Notes: a model not told the origin generated them from the letters alone. A stretch of 64,000 nt of DNA from Syntrophaceae bacterium UBA6078 (GCA_002428735.1 DIXO01000072.1:1-64000); one strand, 5' to 3'. Shown: positions 7,712-15,910, counted from the stretch's first letter. Numbers and translations are program-made.

Positions 7712-8833
7712 ATGGGAAAACACCGTCTGCCCCTATCCCTTTTCATATTCCTGGCACTCATGGGGATCATCATCGCGTTGCCTCTGCTCGGAGCGATGAT
7801 CTGGAGGGATGAGCCTTTCACCTACTACCTGGCCTTCCCGCCCCGGCTGGGCGGCGTGGAGCACGCGCCCTTCTCATGGGGGGTATCCATCGGCCTGGCA
7901 GTCCTGATCCTGGCCTGCCTTTTGCCCTTCATCCGGCAAGCCGTCCGAATGTCAGGAACCGGCGTGGAGCGGGAGAAGAAAGACGAACAACGGTTCCCAT
8001 TCTGGGGATACGCGGGGGGCGCGCTCTGCTCTGTTGCCTGGATACTGGCATGGAACCGTTTCTCCTGGTTCTCGGTATGCCAGCCCTATACCTTCCCCTT
8101 GCTCTGGATCGGCTACGTCATCGTCATCAATGCCTTTACGTACAGACGAACCGGAAGCTGCCTGCTCCGGTGCCGGCCGGTCTATTTTCTGACCCTCTTC
8201 CCCGCGAGCGCCGTGTTCTGGTGGTTCTTCGAATATCTGAACCGGTTTGTCCTCAACTGGTACTACGTCGGGATCGACGCCTTCGGCCCGTGGCAGTACG
8301 TATTCTATGCCACCGCCTGCTTCTCCACCGTGCTGCCCGCTGTCTTGAGCACGGCCGAGCTGGTCAAATCTTTTCCATTCATCAGAGAGGCGTACCGCGA
8401 CTTCATCCCCATACGACCGGCGTACCCCAAAGCATTAGCGGGAGCGGCCCTGATCATCGTCGCGGCCTCCCTTTTTGCGCTGGGGCTGTTTCCCGATATT
8501 CTGTTCCCCTTCGTCTGGGTCTCACCGTTGCTGTGTCTTGTCTCGCTTCAGACGCTCGCCGGCCGGGAGCAGATCTTTTCCCTTCTTGCCACGGGAGACT
8601 GGACCCGCGTCGTCTCCCTGGCCTCAGCCGCCCTCGTCTGCGGATTCTTCTGGGAGATGTGGAACTACTTCAGCATGCCCCGGTGGGAATACAGCATTCC
8701 CTACGTCCACCGCTGCCTGATCTTTGAAATGTCCATTCTCGGATATGCGGGATACCTCCCCTTCGGGCTCGAATGCGGGGCCGTGGGAGAGTTCCTGAAA
8801 AATATGATCCCCCCGCGGAACGGAACGTGGTAA
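7712..8833 (+). CDS. Polytopic membrane protein of unknown function
   Basis: 373-aa protein not recognised. About ten hydrophobic segments can be read: residues 8-31, a second near 55-75, and further ones up to a C-terminal segment ending GYLPFGLECG. Tryptophan and aromatic residues are frequent (WWFFEYLNRF, GFFWEMWNYF), with WEMWNYFSMPRWEYSIPYV forming a distinctive conserved-looking tail loop. There is no obvious ATP-, metal- or sugar-binding motif. The ATG at 7712 follows GAGGGGAG at a spacing of about 10; a longer TTG-initiated form from 7664 is less likely. It is alone between the zinc-finger gene and the opposite-strand QueG-like gene. Confidence 0.65.
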   Translation: MGKHRLPLSLFIFLALMGIIIALPLLGAMIWRDEPFTYYLAFPPRLGGVEHAPFSWGVSIGLAVLILACLLPFIRQAVRMSGTGVEREKKDEQRFPFWGYAGGALCSVAWILAWNRFSWFSVCQPYTFPLLWIGYVIVINAFTYRRTGSCLLRCRPVYFLTLFPASAVFWWFFEYLNRFVLNWYYVGIDAFGPWQYVFYATACFSTVLPAVLSTAELVKSFPFIREAYRDFIPIRPAYPKALAGAALIIVAASLFALGLFPDILFPFVWVSPLLCLVSLQTLAGREQIFSLLATGDWTRVVSLASAALVCGFFWEMWNYFSMPRWEYSIPYVHRCLIFEMSILGYAGYLPFGLECGAVGEFLKNMIPPRNGTW

Positions 8834-8882
8834 ATTCTATCAAAATAAAGTTTTTCAAGCGGTTGCGATATTTGGATGATTA

Positions 8883-9845
8883 TCAGAATCGTTCCGCGTT
8901 CAGGACGCTTTGCCGCGCGGAGAAGTCGTAATCGGCCAGGTCTTTTTTAGACAATTCCTTTGACGGGCATTGATGGAGGCATTTCCCGCAGAAATCACCG
9001 CAAATAATCCCGAAGCTGTTGTTCAGCATTGCCCGGTCGAAGGGATGGATATTCTTCCCCCGCAGTTCCCGCGCCAGGTGTGAAACATCCCCGGGCCCTT
9101 CGGGAATGACAATCTCGCTCCGGGCCCCGTCGCCCTTGATCATCCCATGGATGGCGTAACTGCATCGGATATTGTCATGGGTGGAGTATGTCAATGTCCT
9201 TTCACCGATGACGCAGGATTGCCGTTCCTTTTCCGAAAAAGCCTGTGCCGGGCACAGGCGGACGCACTTCATCCCGCAGAGATCGGGTTGGCACAGTTCC
9301 GGTCCATCATACAGCGGCGTCGGTTCCAGTTCGGCGGACGTCAAGACGGTGACCAGACGCTGCATGGGGCCGAATTCCGGAGTCAAAAGAAGACCGTTGA
9401 GTCCCAGGGTGCCAAGTCCGGCGGCCACCGCGGCATGACGATGAGAAATCTCCGCCTTCAGTTTTCGCGTCGTCTTTGTTTCATCCATATATTTGGCCAT
9501 GCTGGTAATCCATGTGGGGAGAAAGCAGAGGCTCTTGTATCCCCGGTACTCCAAGGCTTTCGCGATCCGATTGGCCATTCGTGCCAGCTCCAGGTTGGTC
9601 AGGCCGTAGCCATAAAACAGATAGGGTGTGTTCGTTTTATTCGGCTGATCGTAATCGCCCCACACATCGGCGGCTCCCTGATGGATGTGCATGGATATGG
9701 AGATCACCGATTTGCAGGAAGGCATAAATTCTGACGGGTGATGGCCATTCGGCGCATTCCTGAATCTTTCCACCGGGGCGATCCCCACTAAATCCGCTCC
9801 CCACTGGAGCAGATTCGACAGTACTGATTGGGTCAATGTATCCAT
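8883..9845 (-). CDS. QueG-like (epoxyqueuosine reductase-related) 4Fe-4S protein
   Basis: 320-aa cytoplasmic iron-sulfur protein related to epoxyqueuosine reductase and the iron-sulfur half of reductive dehalogenases. The N-terminal half has the GADLVGIAPVERF start and GTLGLNGLLLTPEFGPMQRL segment seen in this family. The C-terminal half holds two cysteine clusters: CQPDLCGMKCVRLCP at about residue 190 and CGDFCGKCLHQCPS at about residue 285, enough for two [4Fe-4S] clusters. It lacks a C-terminal HEAT extension. True QueG activity (last step of queuosine synthesis) is not certain; many anaerobe paralogues are uncharacterised. The start has GGAGGAAAT immediately upstream. Confidence 0.75.
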   Translation of the reverse strand: MDTLTQSVLSNLLQWGADLVGIAPVERFRNAPNGHHPSEFMPSCKSVISISMHIHQGAADVWGDYDQPNKTNTPYLFYGYGLTNLELARMANRIAKALEYRGYKSLCFLPTWITSMAKYMDETKTTRKLKAEISHRHAAVAAGLGTLGLNGLLLTPEFGPMQRLVTVLTSAELEPTPLYDGPELCQPDLCGMKCVRLCPAQAFSEKERQSCVIGERTLTYSTHDNIRCSYAIHGMIKGDGARSEIVIPEGPGDVSHLARELRGKNIHPFDRAMLNNSFGIICGDFCGKCLHQCPSKELSKKDLADYDFSARQSVLNAERF

Positions 9846-9905
9846 TATTTCCTCCGTGGCATATCTTTTGATGCACAGGCGCCTTTAACGATGTAATCCA
9901 TTGAT

Positions 9906-9922
9906 ACACGAAATGTACGTGT
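9906..9922 (-). promoter_or_regulatory. Possible operator in the QueG-like gene promoter
   Basis: Inverted repeat ACACG-N7-CGTGT. On the minus strand it falls between a -35-like TTGAAT and a -10-like TATCAA with about an 18-bp spacer, about 60 bp before the start codon. It is short, so chance is possible. Confidence 0.3.
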
Positions 9923-10192
9923 CGATTCAATCATAATGTGTGATCGCCGGTGAAATGTACCATTTTTTCCGACAGGCAAGAGATGCAAGCGGTTTCCTCT
10001 TCGGGGGCTCTTAAAAAATATGTTCGAGCCCTCGCGCGGCAGGAAAGTTGTCGTTTGAAAGACGTGCCGCAAAATACCTTGACAAGATACCACAATGGAG
10101 TTAGTCATTTGCCAGGTTTCATTGGAATCTTTTGTATGATACGCGCCTTTGAACAGCAATAACCGCGTGGGGGGATTATGGCCTGATCATCG

Positions 10193-10236
10193 AAAGCCCT
10201 GTTTCTCAAAGAGAGAGATGGGGCTTTTGTTTTGAG
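10193..10236 (+). terminator. Rho-independent-type terminator
   Basis: AAAGCCC (10193-10199) pairs with GGGCTTT (10221-10227), with an inner TCTC/GAGA pairing, followed by T-rich TTGTTTTG. No coding gene on the plus strand ends here, so it may close a small transcript starting upstream. Confidence 0.55.
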
Positions 10237-10308
10237 GGGGATTCTATACTACAAAAATAGCCACTGTCGTTATTTTGTCATTCCTACAGATTTTAGAGAA
10301 CAATTCAG

Positions 10309-11256
10309 ATGAACAACTCTATAGATCTTCGAAGTGTGAAGAATAATCGGTGCTGTTTATGCAACACAACTTCTCGTAAGGAGAATACAAAAAATGGTTA
10401 TTGCTCCATAGTTACCTCTGCACTTGATGAATATCCGGTACGATGTGTTGGTGAGTGGGCGCAGGAGAAAATATACTGGTTGTTGAGCTACTTTGGAATT
10501 TTTTCAAAAGGAATGAAAAACAAATGGCCCAATGCAGTTAATTATGTTGAAATATGTAGTGGTCCTGGTCGATGCGTCATTAAGGATAATGGTGATGAAA
10601 TTGATGGAACTGCTCTTGCAATACTTAATCACGAAGCATTCAATTATATTCGAAAAGCAATTTTTATAGATCACAATGAGAAAGTAGTGAATTCCCTAAA
10701 CCATAGAATCAATGATTTAGGTAAGGGTGATAAAGCGAAGGCATATTTGGGTGATTATAATGATATTGAACAAATAAGCATGATTTTAGGAGATTTGCCA
10801 CCTAACTGTCTTAACTTAATTTTTCTTGATCCCACCGATTGCAGTATTTCTTTTACATTAATACAAGCAATCAATGAAATCCTTATATATACAGATTTTA
10901 TTATCAACATCGCTTTATATACAGATTTAAATAGAAATTTAGTGAGAGCATTCTTAAATCCTCGATATCAAACTGCGAGGGAGAAATACTCAAGATTTTT
11001 GGGAAGTGATACATTTTTTGAAAAACAAATTAATAAATCACTTGCGGAAAATGAAAATTTCAAGGATTTAAGGATGAGATTTTTGGATGATTATAAAGAT
11101 AATTTAGTTAGACTTGGATTTAAATATTCGGAGTACCCGATTTCTATCAAGAATTATTATACTATTTTATTCGCATCCAAACATCACACAGGTCTTAATT
11201 TCTGGAGGAAAGCAACGCTAGTAGAACCCTCTGGCCAAAAGACATTCAACTTATGA
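10309..11256 (+). CDS. tcmP: Three-Cys-motif partner protein TcmP (methyltransferase-like)
   Basis: 315-aa protein resembling the TcmP family, which recurs beside a radical-SAM-like protein with a three-Cys motif; the biological role is not established. An SAM-binding-type motif YVEICSGPGRC follows at about residues 79-89, then an acidic strand end IFIDHNEKVV, and a motif-IV-like LIFLDPTDCSISF near residue 170, all consistent with a Rossmann methyltransferase fold. The N-terminus adds a cysteine cluster (C15, C16, C18, C32, then C46) that could bind metal. The gene is far more AT-rich than its surroundings (many AAT, ATA and TTA codons), which suggests horizontal transfer. The radical SAM gene follows 44 bp downstream. 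Confidence 0.8.
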   Translation: MNNSIDLRSVKNNRCCLCNTTSRKENTKNGYCSIVTSALDEYPVRCVGEWAQEKIYWLLSYFGIFSKGMKNKWPNAVNYVEICSGPGRCVIKDNGDEIDGTALAILNHEAFNYIRKAIFIDHNEKVVNSLNHRINDLGKGDKAKAYLGDYNDIEQISMILGDLPPNCLNLIFLDPTDCSISFTLIQAINEILIYTDFIINIALYTDLNRNLVRAFLNPRYQTAREKYSRFLGSDTFFEKQINKSLAENENFKDLRMRFLDDYKDNLVRLGFKYSEYPISIKNYYTILFASKHHTGLNFWRKATLVEPSGQKTFNL

Positions 11257-11300
11257 TAAATTCTAGTGATAAAATCTAAATAAAAGGTTGCGGCAACAGA

Positions 11301-12107
11301 ATGAAAGTTAACAAAAATCCAAAGCGGGTATTTGGTACGTATGAATGGGCTTATAAAAATGTCAATTTTATTTCTGGGTGTAAGCATGATTGTAAATATT
11401 GTTATAGCAAAGAAATGGCAATTAGATTTGGCAGGAAAACAAGCGCTAATTGGAAAAAAGAATCATTAAAAGATGAAATGTTAAGTAAAAAATTTGGCAA
11501 AAGCAAAGGTGTGATGATGATACCCTCATCTCACGATATACATCCAGATCATCTCAAAGAGGCTCTTATTATTCTTAATAACATTCTCAGCGCAGGCAAT
11601 CAAATATTGATAGTTAGTAAGCCTCATACAGAATGCATTAAAGCAATCTGTGATGAATTTTTCGTTTATAGAAAAGATATACTTTTTCGGTTTTCTATCG
11701 GATCCATAGAATCAAAGGTTTTGAAATTTTGGGAACCTGGAGCGCCCAATTTCGCTGAGAGATTAGAATCTCTTAAATACGCATATAATAGTGGATTCAA
11801 AACCAGCGTATCAGTAGAACCAATGCTTGACAGTACAATTGATGAAATTATCAGAAAAGTAAGACCATTGATCACAGATTCAATTTGGTTGGGTAAGGCT
11901 AATTATCTTTTCCGAAGAATAACTACTAATGGTGATAACGATGCTTTGACTCTTAAAAAAGCAGATGAATTGATTAAACTTCAGTCAGATTTTAACATTA
12001 AGAAACTATACGAACGATACAAAAATGACCCCTTAATAAAATGGAAGGAAAGCATAAAAAAAATAGTGGGGATAGAATTATCCGAAGAAAAAGGACTGGA
12101 TGCATAG
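11301..12107 (+). CDS. Radical SAM protein with CxxxCxxC motif (Gp37/Gp68-type TcmP partner)
   Basis: 268-aa radical SAM protein. The [4Fe-4S]-SAM motif SGCKHDCKYCYSKEM (Cys at about residues 26, 30 and 33) is intact. Later segments typical of the spore-photoproduct-lyase/Gp37-Gp68-like branch are present: PSSHDIHPDHL, QILIVSKPHTECI, FRFSIGSIESKVLKFWEPGAP and VSVEPMLDS. It is AT-rich like tcmP and follows it at 44 bp, so the two probably form one operon. Radical SAM enzymes generate a 5'-deoxyadenosyl radical; the substrate here is unknown. Family knowledge says three-Cys-motif proteins and TcmP travel together, often in phage-like or sparse accessory regions. Confidence 0.82.
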   Translation: MKVNKNPKRVFGTYEWAYKNVNFISGCKHDCKYCYSKEMAIRFGRKTSANWKKESLKDEMLSKKFGKSKGVMMIPSSHDIHPDHLKEALIILNNILSAGNQILIVSKPHTECIKAICDEFFVYRKDILFRFSIGSIESKVLKFWEPGAPNFAERLESLKYAYNSGFKTSVSVEPMLDSTIDEIIRKVRPLITDSIWLGKANYLFRRITTNGDNDALTLKKADELIKLQSDFNIKKLYERYKNDPLIKWKESIKKIVGIELSEEKGLDA

Positions 12108-12140
12108 CTTTGGCAATCTTTTTTGGAGCGGGATTGTAGA

Positions 12141-12160
12141 GAATAAATAGGAATAAATAG
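12141..12160 (+). repeat. Perfect 10-bp tandem duplication at the island's right edge
   Basis: GAATAAATAG occurs twice in a row, just after the radical SAM gene and where GC content rises again. Nearby, CTATTAAGA is repeated at 12169-12177 and 12201-12209. Confidence 0.55.
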
Positions 12161-12185
12161 ACGGCGCGCTATTAAGAACGAGTTA

Positions 12186-12205
12186 AATAGGGGCAGCGCC
12201 CTATT
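12186..12205. repeat. Palindromic GGGGCAG-core repeat, copy 3
   Basis: AATAGGG (12186-12192) and CCCTATT (12199-12205) form a perfect 7-bp inverted repeat around a 6-base centre. It shares its core with the sites at 5671, 7047 and 15803 and lies just before the NDH-2 gene. Confidence 0.5.
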
Positions 12206-12223
12206 AAGACCTGAGAAAATTCA

Positions 12224-13540
12224 ATGACGCATGACCGACACCACACCGTTATTATAGGGGGCGGATTCGGGGGGCTGACCGCCGCCCGAGCCCTCGGCGG
12301 CATGGAAGGGGACGTTACTCTGATCGACAAGCGGAACTTCCACCTCTTCCAGCCCTTGCTCTACCAGGCGGCGACAGGGCTGCTCTGCCCGTCCGAGATC
12401 ACCTCGCCGCTGCGGCATGTCCTGCGCCGGCAGAAGAACGCGACGGTCCTCCTCGGCGAGGTAGCGGACATCGACCCGGCGGCAAAGCGCGTGATCCTCA
12501 CCGACGGCGAGGTTTCCTACGACAGCCTGATCGTGGCCGCGGGGATGCGGAATCACTATTTCGGCAACGACGAATGGGCGAAGCACGCGCCGGGGTTGAA
12601 GACCGTGGAGGATTCCGCGAGCATACGCCAGAAGGTCTTCATGGCCTTCGAGATCGCGGAGCGCGAGACTAATCCCGAGCTGGGGGAGCAGTGGCTCACT
12701 TTCGCGGTCATCGGAGCCGGAGCCACCGGCATCGAGCTGTCCGGGATGCTCGCCGAGATCGCGCGGCACACCCTGAAGGGGGAATTCCGGTCGATCCGGG
12801 CGGAGACGGCCCGGATCATGCTGATCGACGGCGCCGACAGAATTCTGCCTGGCTTTCCGGAAGAGCTCTCCGCGAGGGCCGAGGAGTCGCTGGGCAGGCT
12901 CGGTGTCACAACGATGGTGAAAACGAAGCTCGTGGATATCGAGGAGAGTGGCATCCGCATCGAGCGCGGAGGGACGGAGGAATTTATCCCGGCGCGGACG
13001 GTTCTGTGGGCGACCGGAGTCAGGGCCGCAGCACTGGGGGAGCGCCTCGCGGCGCGGACGGGCGCCCGGACGGACCGGCAGGGAAGGATCTTCGTCGGGG
13101 GCGATCTTACGATCAAAGGGTACCCCGAGATATTCGTGATCGGCGACATGGCACACTTCGAGACCGAAACGGGAGAGATCCTTCCCGGTCTGGCTCCGGT
13201 GGCAACGCAGCAGGGCCGATACGCGGCGCGGACGATACTGAATCGCCTTTCAGGGAAAATCAATGCCGGGCCGTTCCGGTATTTTGACAAGGGGGTGCTG
13301 GCCGTCATCGGCCGCAATGCGGCGGTGGGTACGATCGGAACATGGCGGTTCGGCGGGCGTTTTGCATGGCTTCTCTGGCTGTTCGTGCACCTCGCCCTCC
13401 TCATCCACTACGAAAATAAACTCATTGTCCTCTTCCGGTGGGCGTTTCAGTATATCAATCACAGCCACGGAGCGCGGCACATCTCCCTGGATGAAGAGAA
13501 GCTCGAGCTTCCCATAACGCGGGACAGCGGAAGTGAATAG
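12224..13540 (+). CDS. ndh: Type II NADH dehydrogenase (NDH-2)
   Basis: 438-aa membrane-associated flavoprotein that would oxidise NADH and reduce quinone without proton pumping. FAD-binding motif HHTVIIGGGFGGLTAARAL lies at residues 6-24; RNFHLFQPLLYQAATGLL follows as in NDH-2. The NADH-binding motif FAVIGAGATGIELSGMLAEI is near residue 160, GGDLTIKGYPEIFVIGDMA near 290 binds FAD, and LAPVATQQGRYAA follows. A hydrophobic C-terminal stretch (FAWLLWLFVHLALLIHY) ahead of NKLIVLFRWAFQYI fits the membrane-anchor region. Only a weak Shine-Dalgarno is visible. An anaerobe could use it in menaquinone-linked metabolism or oxygen defence; a sulfide-quinone reductase is less likely from the motifs. Confidence 0.88.
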   Translation: MTHDRHHTVIIGGGFGGLTAARALGGMEGDVTLIDKRNFHLFQPLLYQAATGLLCPSEITSPLRHVLRRQKNATVLLGEVADIDPAAKRVILTDGEVSYDSLIVAAGMRNHYFGNDEWAKHAPGLKTVEDSASIRQKVFMAFEIAERETNPELGEQWLTFAVIGAGATGIELSGMLAEIARHTLKGEFRSIRAETARIMLIDGADRILPGFPEELSARAEESLGRLGVTTMVKTKLVDIEESGIRIERGGTEEFIPARTVLWATGVRAAALGERLAARTGARTDRQGRIFVGGDLTIKGYPEIFVIGDMAHFETETGEILPGLAPVATQQGRYAARTILNRLSGKINAGPFRYFDKGVLAVIGRNAAVGTIGTWRFGGRFAWLLWLFVHLALLIHYENKLIVLFRWAFQYINHSHGARHISLDEEKLELPITRDSGSE

Positions 13541-13834
13541 AGAATCTCTGAGTTTCAGAATCTATGACGGACAATCCCCGGTTGGGCCGGATGATGAAGC
13601 GGTCTCAAAATTTCGAGATTCAGGTTTTGGGTTTACAGATTTAGACAGATCCCGAATCCGGATTTGTGTAGCCGGATTGTTGTTGGTCGAATGCAGACGC
13701 TGCTTTCCCCCGGCCGTTTTTCAGTATCCCACCATTGTAAGACATCGCGTAACGTGATAGGAAATTCCCGTCTCCATCCGTCGCAGGAAGGCGCAATGCC
13801 TCTGTATCCAGAATAGAATAGAAAGTGTGTGACT

Positions 13835-15256
13835 ATGAATCGCAGTAATGAAAATCTCGACGCTGTCTTCCATCCCCGCTCCGTCGCCCTCGTGGGTATC
13901 ACGACCGCCAATCCCCAGCACTGGACCCGTGGTTTTCTCGAAGGCTATCTCGCCTTCGATTTCCCTTCCCGAGGCAGATTGTATCTCGTCAACCCCAAAG
14001 GGGGTACCGTCGAAGGCTGCCCCGTGTACCGGAGTATTCAGGATATCCCTGACACGCTTGACTTTGTGGTGGGACTGGTCCCTTCCCGGAGCGCGCCGCA
14101 ACTGGTTGAAGACGCGGCGGCGAAGGGGGCTCGATGCATCCATTTCTGCACTGCCGGTTTCAGCGAGATCGATGAGAAAGAGGGAAAGAAGCTCGAAGAA
14201 GAACTGCTCCGCGCTGCCCGCAGGCACAACGTGCGGATCATCGGACCGAACTGTCTGGGGATATACTGCCCGGAGGCGCGCATGTCCTTCAGCGGGATTT
14301 TCCCCCGGGAGAGCGGACCGGTGGGATTTATCAGCCAGAGCGGCGGCAACTCGAATTATCTGATCCGTCAGGCAGCGCTGCGCGGGGTGCGCTTCAGCAA
14401 GGTGATCAGCTTCGGGAACGCGTGCGACCTGAACGAAAGCGACTTTCTGGAATACCTGGCCGACGATCCGAAGACACAGATCATCGCCATGTACCTCGAA
14501 GGGATCAAGGACGGCGCTCAGTTCCGCCGCGCGCTCCGCTACGCGGCGGAGAAGAAGCCCGTGGTTCTGCTCAAGGGTGGGACAACCACCGCCGGAACGC
14601 GCGCGGTGATGGGACACACGGCATCACTGGCGGGGAGCCGCAGCATCTGGGAATCTCTCTGCCGCCAGACGGGAGTGATCCAGGTCCAAAACCTCGATCA
14701 ACTGGCCGACGTCCTGGTGACGCTTGTGCTGCTACCCGTCCCCGACGGCAGGCAGGCCCTCCTCTTCGGCGCAGGGGGTGGTTCGAGCGTCATCATTGCC
14801 GATGAATTCGAACGGCGGGGGGTGCTGCTGCCCCAACTGCCTCAGCACGTCATCAAGGAACTGCGCGAGTTCACCCAGGCGGAAGGAAACTTTTTCAACA
14901 ACCCTATCGATTACTCACAGAGCATGGAGCCGTCAAATATCAGGCGCACCCTGGAGGTCTTGGCGCGCTGGGGACAGTTCGATTTCATGGTGTGCTTTCT
15001 GGTCCCCACGCAATCCACGCGGGTCAGCGATGTGCGGCGCTTCCTCCTCAGAGTCGAGGACATCGGGAAGCCCCTGGCGATCGTATTAGTGCCCAGCATC
15101 GTTCCCGAAGAAGCAAACATCATCTTCGAGACGATCAAGACTTACACCGCCGCCGGGTATCCGCTCTATTTCTCCTTTGCCGGTGCCGCCAAGGCCCTCA
15201 ATCTGGTGCTGACCCACTACGAATGTAAGGTCGCCCGGCAGGAAAGGCTCCGTTAA
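13835..15256 (+). CDS. ADP-forming acyl-CoA synthetase, CoA-binding/ligase (alpha-type) protein
   Basis: 473-aa protein matching the alpha part of NDP-forming acyl-CoA synthetases. An N-terminal CoA-binding Rossmann domain (FHPRSVALVGITTANP, LVNPKGGTVEG) is followed by two succinyl-CoA-synthetase-like flavodoxin domains (GPVGFISQSGGNSNYL, FGNACDLNESDFLEYL). The phosphohistidine loop reads GHTASLAGS near residue 258. These enzymes form acyl-CoA from an acid, ATP and CoA, or make ATP in the reverse direction. The partner ATP-grasp beta subunit is neither fused nor adjacent. A GTG at 13829 is an equally possible start; no clear Shine-Dalgarno decides. Confidence 0.82.
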   Translation: MNRSNENLDAVFHPRSVALVGITTANPQHWTRGFLEGYLAFDFPSRGRLYLVNPKGGTVEGCPVYRSIQDIPDTLDFVVGLVPSRSAPQLVEDAAAKGARCIHFCTAGFSEIDEKEGKKLEEELLRAARRHNVRIIGPNCLGIYCPEARMSFSGIFPRESGPVGFISQSGGNSNYLIRQAALRGVRFSKVISFGNACDLNESDFLEYLADDPKTQIIAMYLEGIKDGAQFRRALRYAAEKKPVVLLKGGTTTAGTRAVMGHTASLAGSRSIWESLCRQTGVIQVQNLDQLADVLVTLVLLPVPDGRQALLFGAGGGSSVIIADEFERRGVLLPQLPQHVIKELREFTQAEGNFFNNPIDYSQSMEPSNIRRTLEVLARWGQFDFMVCFLVPTQSTRVSDVRRFLLRVEDIGKPLAIVLVPSIVPEEANIIFETIKTYTAAGYPLYFSFAGAAKALNLVLTHYECKVARQERLR

Positions 15257-15346
15257 GATGCTGGCGGTTTATCTCCGATGACCCAGATGACAGGCAGATG
15301 AGTAAGCAGGTTACAGATGTCAGGATTAACAGGTGCGGGTACGGCA

Positions 15347-15808
15347 ATGAGCATCATTCAGGATTTTTACACTATCTATGACAGAGAGTCCGCGAAATAT
15401 CGGGATCAGAAATCGTCGACCCATCGTGTAGTTCTCGAATTGTCTCAGAATCTTTCCTTTCTCCGCGAAGGGCTGGCGGAAAATCTCGACAGCGTGGCCA
15501 TCGTTTCGGGGCTGGAGGATGAGCAGTTCAGAAAGGCAAATGAAAAGGGCGCCAATCTCAACGCGATTCAAAAAAGAACCCTCGACCGGGATACATACGG
15601 GGCCGCGAAAGAGTTTGATAAGTACCACGGATGGTCAACTGAAAAGTTGATCAACAACACCTATGAACGGATAGCCACTATCAAAAAACTGGGAGCAGGT
15701 TCCCAGGCGATCGACATAACCGCGCGCCTCCAGTATCTGTTCAAATATCTGATGGTGCTGATCACCCACATCGAAGGAAACCGTTTGACGATCACATCGA
15801 AGAAATAG
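15347..15808 (+). CDS. Hypothetical protein, helical
   Basis: 153-aa protein not recognised. It is hydrophilic and appears largely helical, with no signal peptide or membrane segment. Features include YTIYDRESAKYRDQKSS at the N-terminus, a middle DRDTYGAAKEFDKYHGWSTE and a hydrophobic C-terminal helix LQYLFKYLMVLITHIEGNR. An upstream in-frame ATG at 15317 adds ten residues; neither start has a strong ribosome site. It follows the CoA synthetase gene by 90 bp and ends in a copy of the dispersed GGGGCAG-core repeat. Confidence 0.55.
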   Translation: MSIIQDFYTIYDRESAKYRDQKSSTHRVVLELSQNLSFLREGLAENLDSVAIVSGLEDEQFRKANEKGANLNAIQKRTLDRDTYGAAKEFDKYHGWSTEKLINNTYERIATIKKLGAGSQAIDITARLQYLFKYLMVLITHIEGNRLTITSKK

Positions 15809-15820
15809 AGGGGCAGAGCT
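15803..15820 (+). repeat. Dispersed GGGGCAG-core repeat, copy 4
   Basis: AAATAGAGGGGCAGAGCT overlaps the stop codon of the hypothetical gene, in the same position relative to a stop codon as the copy at 7047. Confidence 0.4.
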
Positions 15821-15910
15821 TGAAAAATCGGGACGGAGTTCCTGCTTCCATGCGCTCATTCCGGGGGGGGGGAATGAAAGTGCGCCCACATGGTTGAAAG
15901 GCTTTCTGCT

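Larger units (their letters stand above)
9846..10308. other. 463-bp intergenic region before the AT-rich island
   Basis: No convincing gene is seen. Near the QueG-like gene is a short inverted repeat (ACACG/CGTGT, 9906-9922) within a weak minus-strand promoter-like arrangement. A TTGACA (10079-10084) lacks a good -10. A clear terminator hairpin lies at 10193-10236. After it the sequence becomes AT-rich, including TATACT at 10245. Confidence 0.5.

Noticed and set aside
9950..10162. 70-aa plus-strand reading frame upstream of tcmP
   Set aside because: No Shine-Dalgarno, no recognisable motif, and composition like the surrounding non-coding DNA.
13541..13828. Gene remnant in the gap before the CoA synthetase
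   Set aside because: No frame there shows familiar protein sequence; only low-information repeats of GGATT and GATTT were noted.
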